Below, one piece after another: positions 26,076 through 34,580 of a stretch of 64,000 nucleotides of DNA. Position numbers and translations under genes: made by a program. The notes beneath the pieces were generated by a model that made no database searches, was not told where the DNA came from, and saw nothing but the letters and a program-made list of their open reading frames with translations. Position 1 is the stretch's first letter; each line of letters starts with the position of its first letter. Origin of the DNA: Falsiroseomonas sp051433195 (GTDB lineage Bacteria > Pseudomonadota > Alphaproteobacteria > Acetobacterales > Acetobacteraceae); assembly GCF_051433195.1 (NCBI RefSeq), contig NZ_JBHMFT010000021.1, positions 1 to 64,000 on the forward strand, in the 5' to 3' direction.

Positions 26076-27047
26076 ATGAAGCGTCCGCGCCTGATCATCA
26101 TCTCGGTCGGCGGTGCCGAAGCCGGGATGCCGGATATGCAGGGAAGGCCGATGCAGAATTCCGTCCTGCTGCCGGCCTCGGTCCCGGGGTTGGCCGCCAT
26201 CGCGGATTTCGACGAGGTGGCCCTGCTGCACCTGCCCAGCGCCTCGCTTTCGCCAGCACACCTGGTCGATGTCGCACAGCGTATCGAGGACGCATTGGCC
26301 AATGGCTGCGATGGCGCGGTAGTCCAGCATGGTGCCGACACCATCGAGGAATCTGCCTTCATCCTCGATCTTCTGGTTGGCAGCGAGAATCCCGTGGTGG
26401 TCGCGGCCATGTCGTGCGCCGGTGGAGGCCAGGCCCCGCATGACGCGGCGCGCCTGGCGGCCGCCGTCGCCGTCGCCGCCGCGCCCGAGGCGCGTGGACT
26501 GGGCACGCTGATCGTGGCCAAGGACGAGATTCACGCCGCGCGTTTCGCCCAGCTTTCCCATGCGCGGCAGGGGGCGGCCTTCGTCTCTCCACTGGCCGGC
26601 CCGATCGGCGCCGTGGTCGAAGGTCGACCGCGCCTGTGGGCACGCGTGGCGCGTCTGCCGAATTTCCCCGCCTATGGCGGGCCACCGCGGCAGGTGGCGC
26701 TGCTGCGTTGGGCGATGGGTGACGACGGGCGCTGGCTCGGCTCGTTGCCCATGCTCGGCTACGCCGGCGCGGTGATCGAGGGCTTGGGCGCGGGAAATGT
26801 CCCGATGGAGGCCACGCTGCCGCTCGGCGAGCTTGCGGCGCGCATGCCGGTGGTGCTGGCTTCGCGCTCCACGACCGGGTTCGTGGTGGCACGCAGGCGG
26901 AATGGCGCGGATGTGGACCTGCTTCGCCTCGGGCTGATCCCGGCGGGGTGGCTTTCCGGCCTGAAAGCCCGCCTGCTGCTTGGCGTCGCGCTGCGTGGCG
27001 GAGCCGGCCATGCCGCCGCCGCCGCCGCATTCGCGCACTATCAATGA
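26076..27047 (+). CDS. Asparaginase-fold protein lacking both catalytic threonines
   Basis: The 323-residue protein has the order of landmarks of bacterial L-asparaginases: an N-terminal GG-x-x-AG turn, VVQHGADTIEESAFILDL, IEGLGAGNVP and a late SRSTTGFV. In active enzymes the first turn is GGT and the second motif HGTDT, each with a catalytic Thr. Here they read GGA (Ala14) and HGADT (Ala87), so both catalytic threonines are alanine. Amidohydrolase activity by the standard mechanism is therefore unlikely; a binding, regulatory or altered activity is possible. No signal peptide is seen. Its stop codon falls inside a 29-bp tandem repeat that runs into the next gene. Confidence 0.75.
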   Translation: MKRPRLIIISVGGAEAGMPDMQGRPMQNSVLLPASVPGLAAIADFDEVALLHLPSASLSPAHLVDVAQRIEDALANGCDGAVVQHGADTIEESAFILDLLVGSENPVVVAAMSCAGGGQAPHDAARLAAAVAVAAAPEARGLGTLIVAKDEIHAARFAQLSHARQGAAFVSPLAGPIGAVVEGRPRLWARVARLPNFPAYGGPPRQVALLRWAMGDDGRWLGSLPMLGYAGAVIEGLGAGNVPMEATLPLGELAARMPVVLASRSTTGFVVARRRNGADVDLLRLGLIPAGWLSGLKARLLLGVALRGGAGHAAAAAAFAHYQ

Positions 27048-27099
27048 TGGCGGGAAACGCGCTGCGCACGCAATGATGGAGGGAAACGCGCTGCGCACG
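27042..27099. repeat. 29-bp tandem duplication at a gene junction
   Basis: Bases 27042-27070 and 27071-27099 are direct, adjacent copies with one difference (C at 27051, A at 27080). Copy 1 contains the stop codon of the asparaginase-like gene. Copy 2 contains the tandem ATG candidates for the following AI-2E gene. The length is not a multiple of three. Confidence 0.95.
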
Positions 27100-28158
27100 A
27101 TGATCGGCCTGTGCACGGTGATCCTGGTCACGGCAGCGATGCGGGCCGCCGACGCGGTCTTCGCGCCCATCGCCGTCGCGCTTTTCGTGATCGCCCTCGT
27201 GCGGCCGGTGCAGCGCGGTGTCCAGGCCAAGGCGGGCGCGGGCGTGGCGGCACTTGCGACCATGGTCCTGGCGTTGGTTATGGTCGGGGTGCTTGCGGTG
27301 CTCAGCGCCTGGGCCTTCGGCCGGGTTGGCCAGTGGACCATCGTGAATGCCGCCACGCTCCAGGCGCTCTATGGGCAGAAACTCACGCTGCTGCAGGATG
27401 CCGGTGTACCGGCGGAGGCCTTGGCCGGGCTGTTCGACATGCGCTTCCTGGTGCGCCTGGCGCAGCAGGTGACGGCGCAATTGCAGGGTGTGCTGAGCTT
27501 TACCACAGTGACGCTGGTCTTCGTCATCCTTGGGCTGCTCGAGGTGGATGTGGCGCGTCGCCAGCTGGAGGCGCTGCGCGCTTCTCCTGGCGCCGCCGCC
27601 CTGCTGCGCGCCGCCTCCCGGACGGGCCAGAAGCTGCGTGGCTACATGGCCGTCCGCACCGCGATGAGCATCATCACCGGACTTGCCGTCTGGGCCTTCG
27701 CCAGGGCGATGGGCCTGGAACTGGCGGAGGAATGGGGAATCATCGCCTTCGTCCTGAACTACATCCCCTTCATCGGCCCACTGGTCGCGACGGTCTTCCC
27801 GACCGCCTTCGCCGCGCTGCAATTCGGCACCTGGCAGGTTGCCCTGACGGTCTTCGCCACCCTGCAGGTCATCCAGTTCCTGCTCGGCAGCTACATCGAG
27901 CCACGCCTGGCGGGACGGCGCCTGGCGGTCTCGCCATTCCTGGTCCTGGTCGCGGTGTTCCTCGGCTTCTTCGTCTGGGGAATCATCGGCGCCTTCATCG
28001 GTGTTCCTGTGCTAATCGCGATTCTCTGTATCCTGGAGGAATTCGAGGAAAGTCGCTGGGCCGCACGGCTGCTGTCCGGCCGCGATGCCGACCTTCCCCT
28101 GTTGCCACCCGGCGAAGGTTCCCGTCGGGCTGAAGCAGCCGGTTCGCGGAGCGGCTGA
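27073..28158 (+). CDS. AI-2E family transporter
   Basis: The 361-residue polytopic membrane protein has about seven or eight hydrophobic segments and the AI-2E signature region LNYIPFIGPLVATVFP followed by ESYIEP-like GSYIEPRLAGRRLAVSPF. Family members are described as autoinducer-2 or sodium/proton exporters, and substrate assignment is uncertain. The start is ambiguous: ATG 27073 or 27076 in the second copy of the 29-bp repeat, or ATG 27100 after it. An open frame also extends upstream to 26980, overlapping the asparaginase-like gene. The duplication may have reset initiation. Confidence 0.83.
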   Translation: MMEGNALRTMIGLCTVILVTAAMRAADAVFAPIAVALFVIALVRPVQRGVQAKAGAGVAALATMVLALVMVGVLAVLSAWAFGRVGQWTIVNAATLQALYGQKLTLLQDAGVPAEALAGLFDMRFLVRLAQQVTAQLQGVLSFTTVTLVFVILGLLEVDVARRQLEALRASPGAAALLRAASRTGQKLRGYMAVRTAMSIITGLAVWAFARAMGLELAEEWGIIAFVLNYIPFIGPLVATVFPTAFAALQFGTWQVALTVFATLQVIQFLLGSYIEPRLAGRRLAVSPFLVLVAVFLGFFVWGIIGAFIGVPVLIAILCILEEFEESRWAARLLSGRDADLPLLPPGEGSRRAEAAGSRSG

Positions 28159-28353
28159 CGCAGCGGCGCGGCCCGCGGGTGGCACCGGACCATGCCAGGT
28201 GTCCCGTCACTTGGCCGAGCGTTCAGCAGGCTGTCGCAAAGCGACCTTCACGGTTCCATGGCCGGTCCTGGCGGTTAAGGTTTACGAAGGCCCTGGCCCG
28301 CCCCAGGAGAGGGTGGCCGCGCCGCGCTTCAATGGTCATGAGAGGGTTGGACA

Positions 28354-29604
28354 GTGGCTGCAGCGCCCCTGGATGCGGTTGTGGAAGGTGGCGGCCATGA
28401 TGGCTTGGCCGCTGCCGCGCCCGTCGGTGAGGTCCTCGCCCGGCACCCCGTGCCGGTGCGGCCGTTTTCGTCCTGGCAGAGCCGTGCGAACCATTTCCGA
28501 TGCGGCGATCATCCGGTCGATTGCGAGGGTGAGGACGCCGAGCGGGCGGAGGGCGTGGCGGATCCTGGCACGCAGGCCGAGGGCCGCCCCCGGCAGCCCC
28601 TGGCCTTCTCGACCCTGGACCTGCCGCCATGGCAGCAATTCGATGCCTGGCAGGCATCCAGCGCCGGTACCGTGGAGGTGACGCCGCTGGCCGACCCGGC
28701 CGCGGGCTTCCCGGCCGAGCGGGCTGTGTGGGCTCTTGGCCCCATGGCGCTCATGACGATGCGGGCGCCGGCGGCGCGACTCGTGAGGACCGCCGCGGCG
28801 GCGCGCCGCAGTTCGCTGGACCACTGGATGATCACCATCGCGCTGCGCGGGGAACGGCGGATCCGGACCGATGCGGGATGCCTGACCATTCCCGCCGGGG
28901 TCGCCAGCATTGCCTCGATGAACGACGTGTTCGACTCGGACCGCTCGGACATCGACTGGCTCTGCCTGTGTCTTCCCCGCGACCTCGCGCCGGAGATCGC
29001 GACCGCGCTGAACGCGTCCCGCGACACGCCGCTCGATACCTCCATGGGCCGCATCCTGGCCTCCTTCCTCCTCCAACTCGCCGCCGAGATACCCTCCCTC
29101 GGCGAAGCGGAGCAGGCGCGCGTCGTCGAATCCACGCGCGCCATCGTCGCTGCCTCCATCGCGCCCTCTGCCGAGGCGATGGCGGCCGCGCAGGCGCAGA
29201 TCGACCTCGTGCAGCTCTCGCGCGTCAAGGTCATCATCCGGCAGCATCTGCGCTCCGCCATCCTCACGGCGGAACGGCTCAGCCGGCTGGCCGGCGTGTC
29301 CCGCTCGCAGCTCTATCGGTTGTTCGAGCACCAGGGCGGCGTCGCGCGCTACATCCAGTCGGAGCGCCTGCGGGCGGCATGCCGCGCGCTCGCGGCGCCC
29401 GAGGGTGAACGCGACATCTCGGCGATCGCGGAAGATGTCGGCTTCTTCGATCCCTCCGCCTTCAGCCGCGCCTTCCGGCGGGAATTTGGAGTCTCGCCAC
29501 GGGAATTCCGTGCCGCGGCGCTGGCCGGGCAGGCCGTCGTGCAGCGGCGCGGCGCCCTGAAGCCGGACACGACGGACCTCGCGGATTTTCTCGGCCGGCT
29601 GTAG
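28354..29604 (+). CDS. AraC family transcriptional regulator (fourth of four)
   Basis: The 416-residue form starts at a GTG preceded by AGAGGG at seven bases. The first 80 or so residues look unconserved, and a shorter start is possible. The sensing domain then opens with LDLPPWQQFDAWQASS, matching the regulators at 10668 and 17847, and the C-terminal double HTH is complete (GVSRSQLYRLFEHQGG; VGFFDPSAFSRAFRREFG). It ends 12 bases from the convergent porin gene. The target is unknown. Confidence 0.85.
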   Translation: MAAAPLDAVVEGGGHDGLAAAAPVGEVLARHPVPVRPFSSWQSRANHFRCGDHPVDCEGEDAERAEGVADPGTQAEGRPRQPLAFSTLDLPPWQQFDAWQASSAGTVEVTPLADPAAGFPAERAVWALGPMALMTMRAPAARLVRTAAAARRSSLDHWMITIALRGERRIRTDAGCLTIPAGVASIASMNDVFDSDRSDIDWLCLCLPRDLAPEIATALNASRDTPLDTSMGRILASFLLQLAAEIPSLGEAEQARVVESTRAIVAASIAPSAEAMAAAQAQIDLVQLSRVKVIIRQHLRSAILTAERLSRLAGVSRSQLYRLFEHQGGVARYIQSERLRAACRALAAPEGERDISAIAEDVGFFDPSAFSRAFRREFGVSPREFRAAALAGQAVVQRRGALKPDTTDLADFLGRL

Positions 29605-29616
29605 CGGCGCATCGCG

Positions 29617-31173
29617 TCAGAACCTTGCGATGCCGAAGGCGACCAGGCGGTTGGCGATGCCGTGCCCGACGCCGCCGGGTCCCGCCGCCTGCGCGCCATC
29701 CTCCAGGTCGCGGCGGCTGAAGACGTATTCGACGCCGAGGTCGAGCCAGCCGAAAGGCTGCCGGCTTGTCGGGCTGCCTGCGAAGGGACTCCAGACCAGG
29801 TTCGCGATGACCTGCTGCATCTCCCGGTTCAGCGACAGCGCACCGCGGGAGCCGGGCGCGAAGCCGATGCCATCCGGGAAATCCTGCCGCGCATAGGCGT
29901 AGGCGACGGTGCTGCGCAGCGTGTCGCTCCAGAAGCGGCGGTAGCCGATGGTGCCGCCATAGCTCGGCACCGGCTCCAGGCTGTAGCCGGTGCCGGCCGT
30001 CGTGGCGATGTCGGACAGTGCCGCCTGGCCGAAGGTGTTGCCGGCGAAGTAGCGCCCGATGCCCTCGCCGTAATGGCCCATCAGCAGCAATTCATCGCGG
30101 CCGAAGGGCGGCATCCAGCGGCCGAGCGGCAGGCGCGCATGCGCTGCGAGGCCCCAGCCGAGGCTGCTTTCGGACCCGCCAGGACCCAGCGCGGTGCCCT
30201 CCGCATCGAGCGCGAGGCGTCGCACCAGGCCGCGCAGCACATACTCCTCCGGCCCATCGCGCCAGGTCAGCCGCGCCAGCAGATCCGGCGCCTGGTCGAA
30301 GACCGGGCTCGCGCCGCCATCCAGGCGGACCGGGCTGAAGATCGGGCCGTTCTGCGTGGTGACATCGCCATAGGGCGCCTCGAGCGAGGCCTGCATCGTC
30401 CAGTTCGCGCCGAAGCGCCGCGTCGCGCGCAGCTGTGCCTGGCGGATGAAGGACTGGTTCAGGTTCGTGGCGTCGTGATAGGCCTCGATCAGGCCTTCGT
30501 TCCACAGGCTGTTCGCCTGGCCGGCAAGGAAGCTCCACTCGCCGCGAGACAGCTCCGCGAAGGCGAGCCGCAGGCGGAGCGCGAGGTCGCCGCCCTGCGC
30601 GATCTCGCCGCGGAAATCCGCCTCCACCGTGGTGTCCAGGCGGCCCCAGGTGGTCTCCGTGCGGGTGTCGAAGCCGACGCGGGAGCTGCGCGCCGTGACG
30701 TCGAAGCCGCCGGTCTGGCGTGCGGCGGCGCTGCCGGTCAGCGGGATGCCCTGCACCGAGGCCGCATCCGTCGCGTTGCGCCCGTTGAAGTCGGTGTAGC
30801 CGGTCAGCCGGATGAAGCCGTAGAGCCGCACCGTGGTGTCGGTGTTCGGCACCCGCATCGCGAGCCCGTCGAGGCTGCCGCGCAGCGCCTGGTCCACCTC
30901 CGCCCGCACCACCTCCGGCGTGCGCGGCGGTGGCACGACGACGACGGCTGCGACGGGCGGTGCGGCAGCGGGCGCGGGCGTCGCCTGGCGGGCCGGCGTG
31001 GCGGCGCGCGCCGGTGCCGGGCGTGGCGCGCGGCGCTCGCGCTCCAGTTGGTTGACGCGCTGCTGCAGCGCCTCGATGCGGCGGACGAGGTCCGCGACAT
31101 CGGGCTGCTGCGCCGCCACCGGCGTGGCGACGATCGCAAGAGCTACGGCGCCCGCCGCTGTCGAGATGCGCAT
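29617..31173 (-). CDS. DcaP-like trimeric outer-membrane porin
   Basis: The 518-residue protein has a signal peptide (to VAAQ) and a short coiled coil (VADLVRRIEALQQRVNQLERE). A Pro/Ala-rich linker follows, then a long beta-barrel beginning VRLYGFIRLTGYTDFNG and ending in a C-terminal Phe. This coiled-coil plus barrel order is typical of DcaP-type porins, which form trimers and pass negatively charged solutes such as dicarboxylates. GGAG eight bases upstream supports the ATG at 31173. The gene is monocistronic as far as can be seen. Confidence 0.85.
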   Translation of the reverse strand: MRISTAAGAVALAIVATPVAAQQPDVADLVRRIEALQQRVNQLERERRAPRPAPARAATPARQATPAPAAAPPVAAVVVVPPPRTPEVVRAEVDQALRGSLDGLAMRVPNTDTTVRLYGFIRLTGYTDFNGRNATDAASVQGIPLTGSAAARQTGGFDVTARSSRVGFDTRTETTWGRLDTTVEADFRGEIAQGGDLALRLRLAFAELSRGEWSFLAGQANSLWNEGLIEAYHDATNLNQSFIRQAQLRATRRFGANWTMQASLEAPYGDVTTQNGPIFSPVRLDGGASPVFDQAPDLLARLTWRDGPEEYVLRGLVRRLALDAEGTALGPGGSESSLGWGLAAHARLPLGRWMPPFGRDELLLMGHYGEGIGRYFAGNTFGQAALSDIATTAGTGYSLEPVPSYGGTIGYRRFWSDTLRSTVAYAYARQDFPDGIGFAPGSRGALSLNREMQQVIANLVWSPFAGSPTSRQPFGWLDLGVEYVFSRRDLEDGAQAAGPGGVGHGIANRLVAFGIARF

Positions 31174-31280
31174 CGTTCAATCTCCGCCGAGCATGTGCGG
31201 CGAGCATCAGGAATCGCGGCCGGCGCAGGAAGTGCGCCGCGTCTCGTGCGCGTGCCGGTCGTTCCGCGCTGCCTGCGGCC

Positions 31281-32774
31281 TCAGCGCACCGCGCCGGCTG
31301 TCGACCGCGCGGTGTCGGCGGCGATGTCTTCCTCGATCCGGGTGAGCAGATACGGGAAGAAGGGATTCGAGGAGAGGCGCAGCAGCGCATCCGATGCGAT
31401 GGACAGAACGCCACGCTCTCCTCGTGGTGCGATGGCACCAAGCTGGACACCGAAATCCTCGGCCGGATCGGGATCGAGGCCGTACAGCCCATCCGTGATC
31501 GGGAAAGGCAGCGCGACATGCGAGAGCGAATACACCTCCCGCGGCCAGGAGAGTCCGGTAGGCCGCAGCTGCACATGCGTCGTGCCGGCTTCGGTCACAC
31601 GCTCCTCCACCTCGGCCCGTTCAGGGCCGGCATTGGTGAGGACGGCCGCGCGCCAGGTCCGGGTGGCGGAGGGCAGCAGGCGGTCGAGCGCCGTCTCCGT
31701 CGCCGGCGTCAGCAGCGGCCCGAGCTTGGCGTTGCGGTTGATGTCGAACAGCACCAGCTCGCTGCCCTGTTCCGGCAACTGGTCATAAAGCGCGGTGATG
31801 ACTGCGCGCGTGCTGACGGTGAAGTCCACCACCGACTGGAAGCTCAGGATCGGCGGCAGCGCCGCGAGCCGGCCCGCCGCCGCCTGGCGCCGCATCTGGT
31901 CCTGCACCGCCATGGTCAGCCGGTGCGACTGCCGCGCGCCGTTGACCGGGAAGGAGTTGTACTTGAAGGGAATGAACTCCGGCACGATGCCGAGCCAGGC
32001 AGCCTTGGCGAAGCGCGGCAGCAGGGCCGGCAGCGCCGTGATGCCGGCAAAGCGCGCGAAGGCGGTGATGCCGATCATGGGCGAGATCAGCACGAGCCGG
32101 TCGGGCCGGGGCAGGGCTGTGTCTTCCACCGCATCCAGCGCGTGCTTCAGGGCGAGCGCCGCGCCGGTCGAGAAGCCGACGAGATGCAGCGGCCGATCCG
32201 GGCCGACGCGCCGGCGGGCCTCGCGCAGGGCGAGGCGCGTGGCGGCGAGCCAATCCTCCCACGTCACCCCCGTCAGCGCGGCCGGCACCGTGCCATGCGC
32301 GGGCAGCCGGATGCCGATCGCGACCCAGCCAAGCTGGCGGTAGCGGGCGGCGACGTGGCGCAGGCTGTAGGGGGAATCCGTCAGCCCGTGCAGCAGGACG
32401 ACGGCGCCGCGCGCCTCGCCCTCTGGCTCGAGCACGAAGGACCGGTTCCAATCCTGCACCATGCGCGCGGGATGCAGCGGGCTGTCGGCGAAATAGCGGT
32501 TGGCGGCAAACCTGTCTTCCGGCTCCAGTGTCTCCGTCACCTTCGTGCGGACCGTCGCGAAGGCCGCGGCTTCGGCGGCAAGCCACCCGGTCCAGTCGGC
32601 GGAGTCGATCTGCTCGGCGCGCAGCTCCTCCGGCACCACCAGGTGCCAGGGCGCGAGCGGCGGGCCGCGCTCGGTGTCCCACACGCGCAGGATCAGCAGC
32701 GCGAGCAGCAGCGTCGCTGCCAGAACCACGATCCGTCCCGGCAGGCGCCGCAGCCACCGTGGGATGCCCGTCAC
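31281..32774 (-). CDS. Membrane-anchored alpha/beta hydrolase
   Basis: The 497-residue protein has an N-terminal membrane anchor (about residues 14-31) followed by a serine hydrolase domain with oxyanion motif LLHGLTDSPYS (about 127-137) and nucleophile elbow GFSTG (Ser202). It is longer than typical S33/lysophospholipase hydrolases. Orientation suggests the enzyme faces the periplasm. The start is GTG with AGGA five bases upstream. It lies 19 bases downstream of the patatin-like lipoprotein, so the two lipolytic-type enzymes are probably co-expressed. The substrate is unknown. Confidence 0.82.
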   Translation of the reverse strand: MTGIPRWLRRLPGRIVVLAATLLLALLILRVWDTERGPPLAPWHLVVPEELRAEQIDSADWTGWLAAEAAAFATVRTKVTETLEPEDRFAANRYFADSPLHPARMVQDWNRSFVLEPEGEARGAVVLLHGLTDSPYSLRHVAARYRQLGWVAIGIRLPAHGTVPAALTGVTWEDWLAATRLALREARRRVGPDRPLHLVGFSTGAALALKHALDAVEDTALPRPDRLVLISPMIGITAFARFAGITALPALLPRFAKAAWLGIVPEFIPFKYNSFPVNGARQSHRLTMAVQDQMRRQAAAGRLAALPPILSFQSVVDFTVSTRAVITALYDQLPEQGSELVLFDINRNAKLGPLLTPATETALDRLLPSATRTWRAAVLTNAGPERAEVEERVTEAGTTHVQLRPTGLSWPREVYSLSHVALPFPITDGLYGLDPDPAEDFGVQLGAIAPRGERGVLSIASDALLRLSSNPFFPYLLTRIEEDIAADTARSTAGAVR

Positions 32775-32793
32775 GGGTTCCTGCCGGACACGG

Positions 32794-34074
32794 TCATCGC
32801 CCCGCCGCCAGGCTTGCCGGATCGGGGGGCAGCGCAGCGGGCGAGGTGGTGACGAACGGCGGCGCGGTCTCCCACGCCGTGCCGTTCCGGCCGGTGACCC
32901 GGCCGTATTCGAACAGCGCCTTCATGAAATCAGGATCGAAGGCCCCGCTGCGCGGCGCCCTGAAATCGGTGCCGATATAGGCCACGCGGAAGCCGAGCCC
33001 GTCGCGCACCGCGGTCAGGTAGATCCGGTTGATGTCGTTGATGCCGCTGAAATGGAGCAGCGTGGAGGCGGATCGTCCGGTGATGCTCATCACGCCGCGC
33101 GCCACCGTCGCGCCCTCCAGGTCGATGCGCCCGTTGCGCACGACATGGATCACCCGCCGCGGCGATGCCGACCGGGCCCTGTCCAGCTCGCGCAGCTGCA
33201 TGGAGGGCGGGTAGAAGAAGACCTGCACCGAGGCGCCGCCATCCACGTGCATCTCCTGGTAGGGGCGGCCCTGGTGCTCGATGTTCACCAGCACCGGCGG
33301 GAAGGCGCCGGGGATTGAGGCGGAGGCGAGCAGGATGCGACGGAACAGGTCCAGCGCCCCGGGCTGGCCGCTCGCCGCTATGGCGCCGATGTTCCAGACC
33401 ACCGGGCGCTGCAGGTCGAGGTTGGTGGTGCCGATCAGCAGCAGCCGCCCGCGTTCGTATTCCCGGGCGATGGATCGCAGCATCGTCTCGTCGGCATAGC
33501 GCTCGATCATGCGATAGAGCGGCGACGTGTCGGCGACCGCCTCGCCGAAGATCAGGGAGAAGGCGGTGGAGAGCCATCCGCCGAATCGCAGCACGTCGGC
33601 CTGGCCGGCGGGGGTGAAGACCTCGCGCAGCTGGGCGTCATAGGCGGGACCGAGGAAGGCGAAGGGCGCGATCAGCGCGCCGGCGGAGATGCCGGTGACG
33701 ACGGTGAATTCGGGCCGGTTGCCGGCCTCCGTCCAGCCGTTCATCAGGCCCGCACCGAAGGCGCCGTTGTCGCCGCCGCCCGACAGCGCCAGGAAATGCG
33801 CCTCGGGCGCGACGCGCTGCGCCGCGCGGCCACGCTCGACCATCAGCAGCCCCTCCCGGCTGAGGGCGTCGGGCGGGCCATCCGGCCAGAAGCGGGCGTT
33901 GGAGAGGCCGAGCACCGGCAGGTCCGTCGTCAGGACCGAGGGCGGCGGATCGAGGCGGACGATGCTCGCGCAGCCAGCCAACAGGCTGGCCGTCAGCAGC
34001 ACCAGGGCAACATGTGTCGTGCCGCGAGGGAGCCGCGTGCGGTTCGACCGGCGGGCGAGGGGCGTGCCGGGCAT
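32794..34074 (-). CDS. Patatin-like phospholipase lipoprotein
   Basis: The 426-residue protein has a lipoprotein signal (lipobox LAGC, Cys35). The patatin domain carries the glycine-rich oxyanion motif SGGGDNGAFGAG (about 98-109), nucleophile GISAG (Ser130) and dyad HVDGG (Asp278). It should act at the outer or inner membrane surface on acyl esters. The ATG at 34074 puts the signal peptide at the N-terminus; an upstream extension is rejected. It pairs with the downstream hydrolase. Unlike the patatin at 15979-17001, this one is exported. Confidence 0.87.
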   Translation of the reverse strand: MPGTPLARRSNRTRLPRGTTHVALVLLTASLLAGCASIVRLDPPPSVLTTDLPVLGLSNARFWPDGPPDALSREGLLMVERGRAAQRVAPEAHFLALSGGGDNGAFGAGLMNGWTEAGNRPEFTVVTGISAGALIAPFAFLGPAYDAQLREVFTPAGQADVLRFGGWLSTAFSLIFGEAVADTSPLYRMIERYADETMLRSIAREYERGRLLLIGTTNLDLQRPVVWNIGAIAASGQPGALDLFRRILLASASIPGAFPPVLVNIEHQGRPYQEMHVDGGASVQVFFYPPSMQLRELDRARSASPRRVIHVVRNGRIDLEGATVARGVMSITGRSASTLLHFSGINDINRIYLTAVRDGLGFRVAYIGTDFRAPRSGAFDPDFMKALFEYGRVTGRNGTAWETAPPFVTTSPAALPPDPASLAAGR

Positions 34075-34580
34075 CAGCTCGTCACGAACGCGCCGGTGCC
34101 GGCGTGGCTGCCCTGATGGGTTTGCCCGGGGGCTGCCCGACCTCGAGCATCCAGCCGCGGCAGGACTGCGTTGAAATGGGCCCGTCGGCCCAGGCGCCGG
34201 GATCGGCAGCCATGCTTCGCGCGGCAATTCGACCTGCAATGCGCATTGGAGTCACCCTTCTCCCTGTCGCTGGTCACGCTCGCAAGGCAGCCTTGGCGGC
34301 AGGCCGGCGACGCTTTCGCTGAAGCCTGGTGCACGCGCATGGTCCACCGGCGTGATGTCCGCCCGACGGATTAACGAGCCCGCCGCCTGGCAGCAATTGA
34401 CATCATGTTTCGTTGCTGTGGCCGGCATCCCACGCCGGGCGGCATGGGTGCCGCGTCAAAGGCGCGGTTGGCCGCGATCCAGGTCGAGTGGCGCGAGGTA
34501 CGCCTCGGGTGTCTCGTCCTTCGGCCTGCAGGAACGCGGCTCGGCACAGCGGAACCGCGCCGGCAGGAGGCTGAGGCAGG
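34075..34580. other. 506-base intergenic region, no gene recognised
   Basis: The stretch lies between two minus-strand genes. Short open frames on both strands have unconvincing, composition-driven translations and no good ribosome sites. It presumably holds the promoter for the patatin-hydrolase pair and the 3' end of the upstream transcript. Confidence 0.5.
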
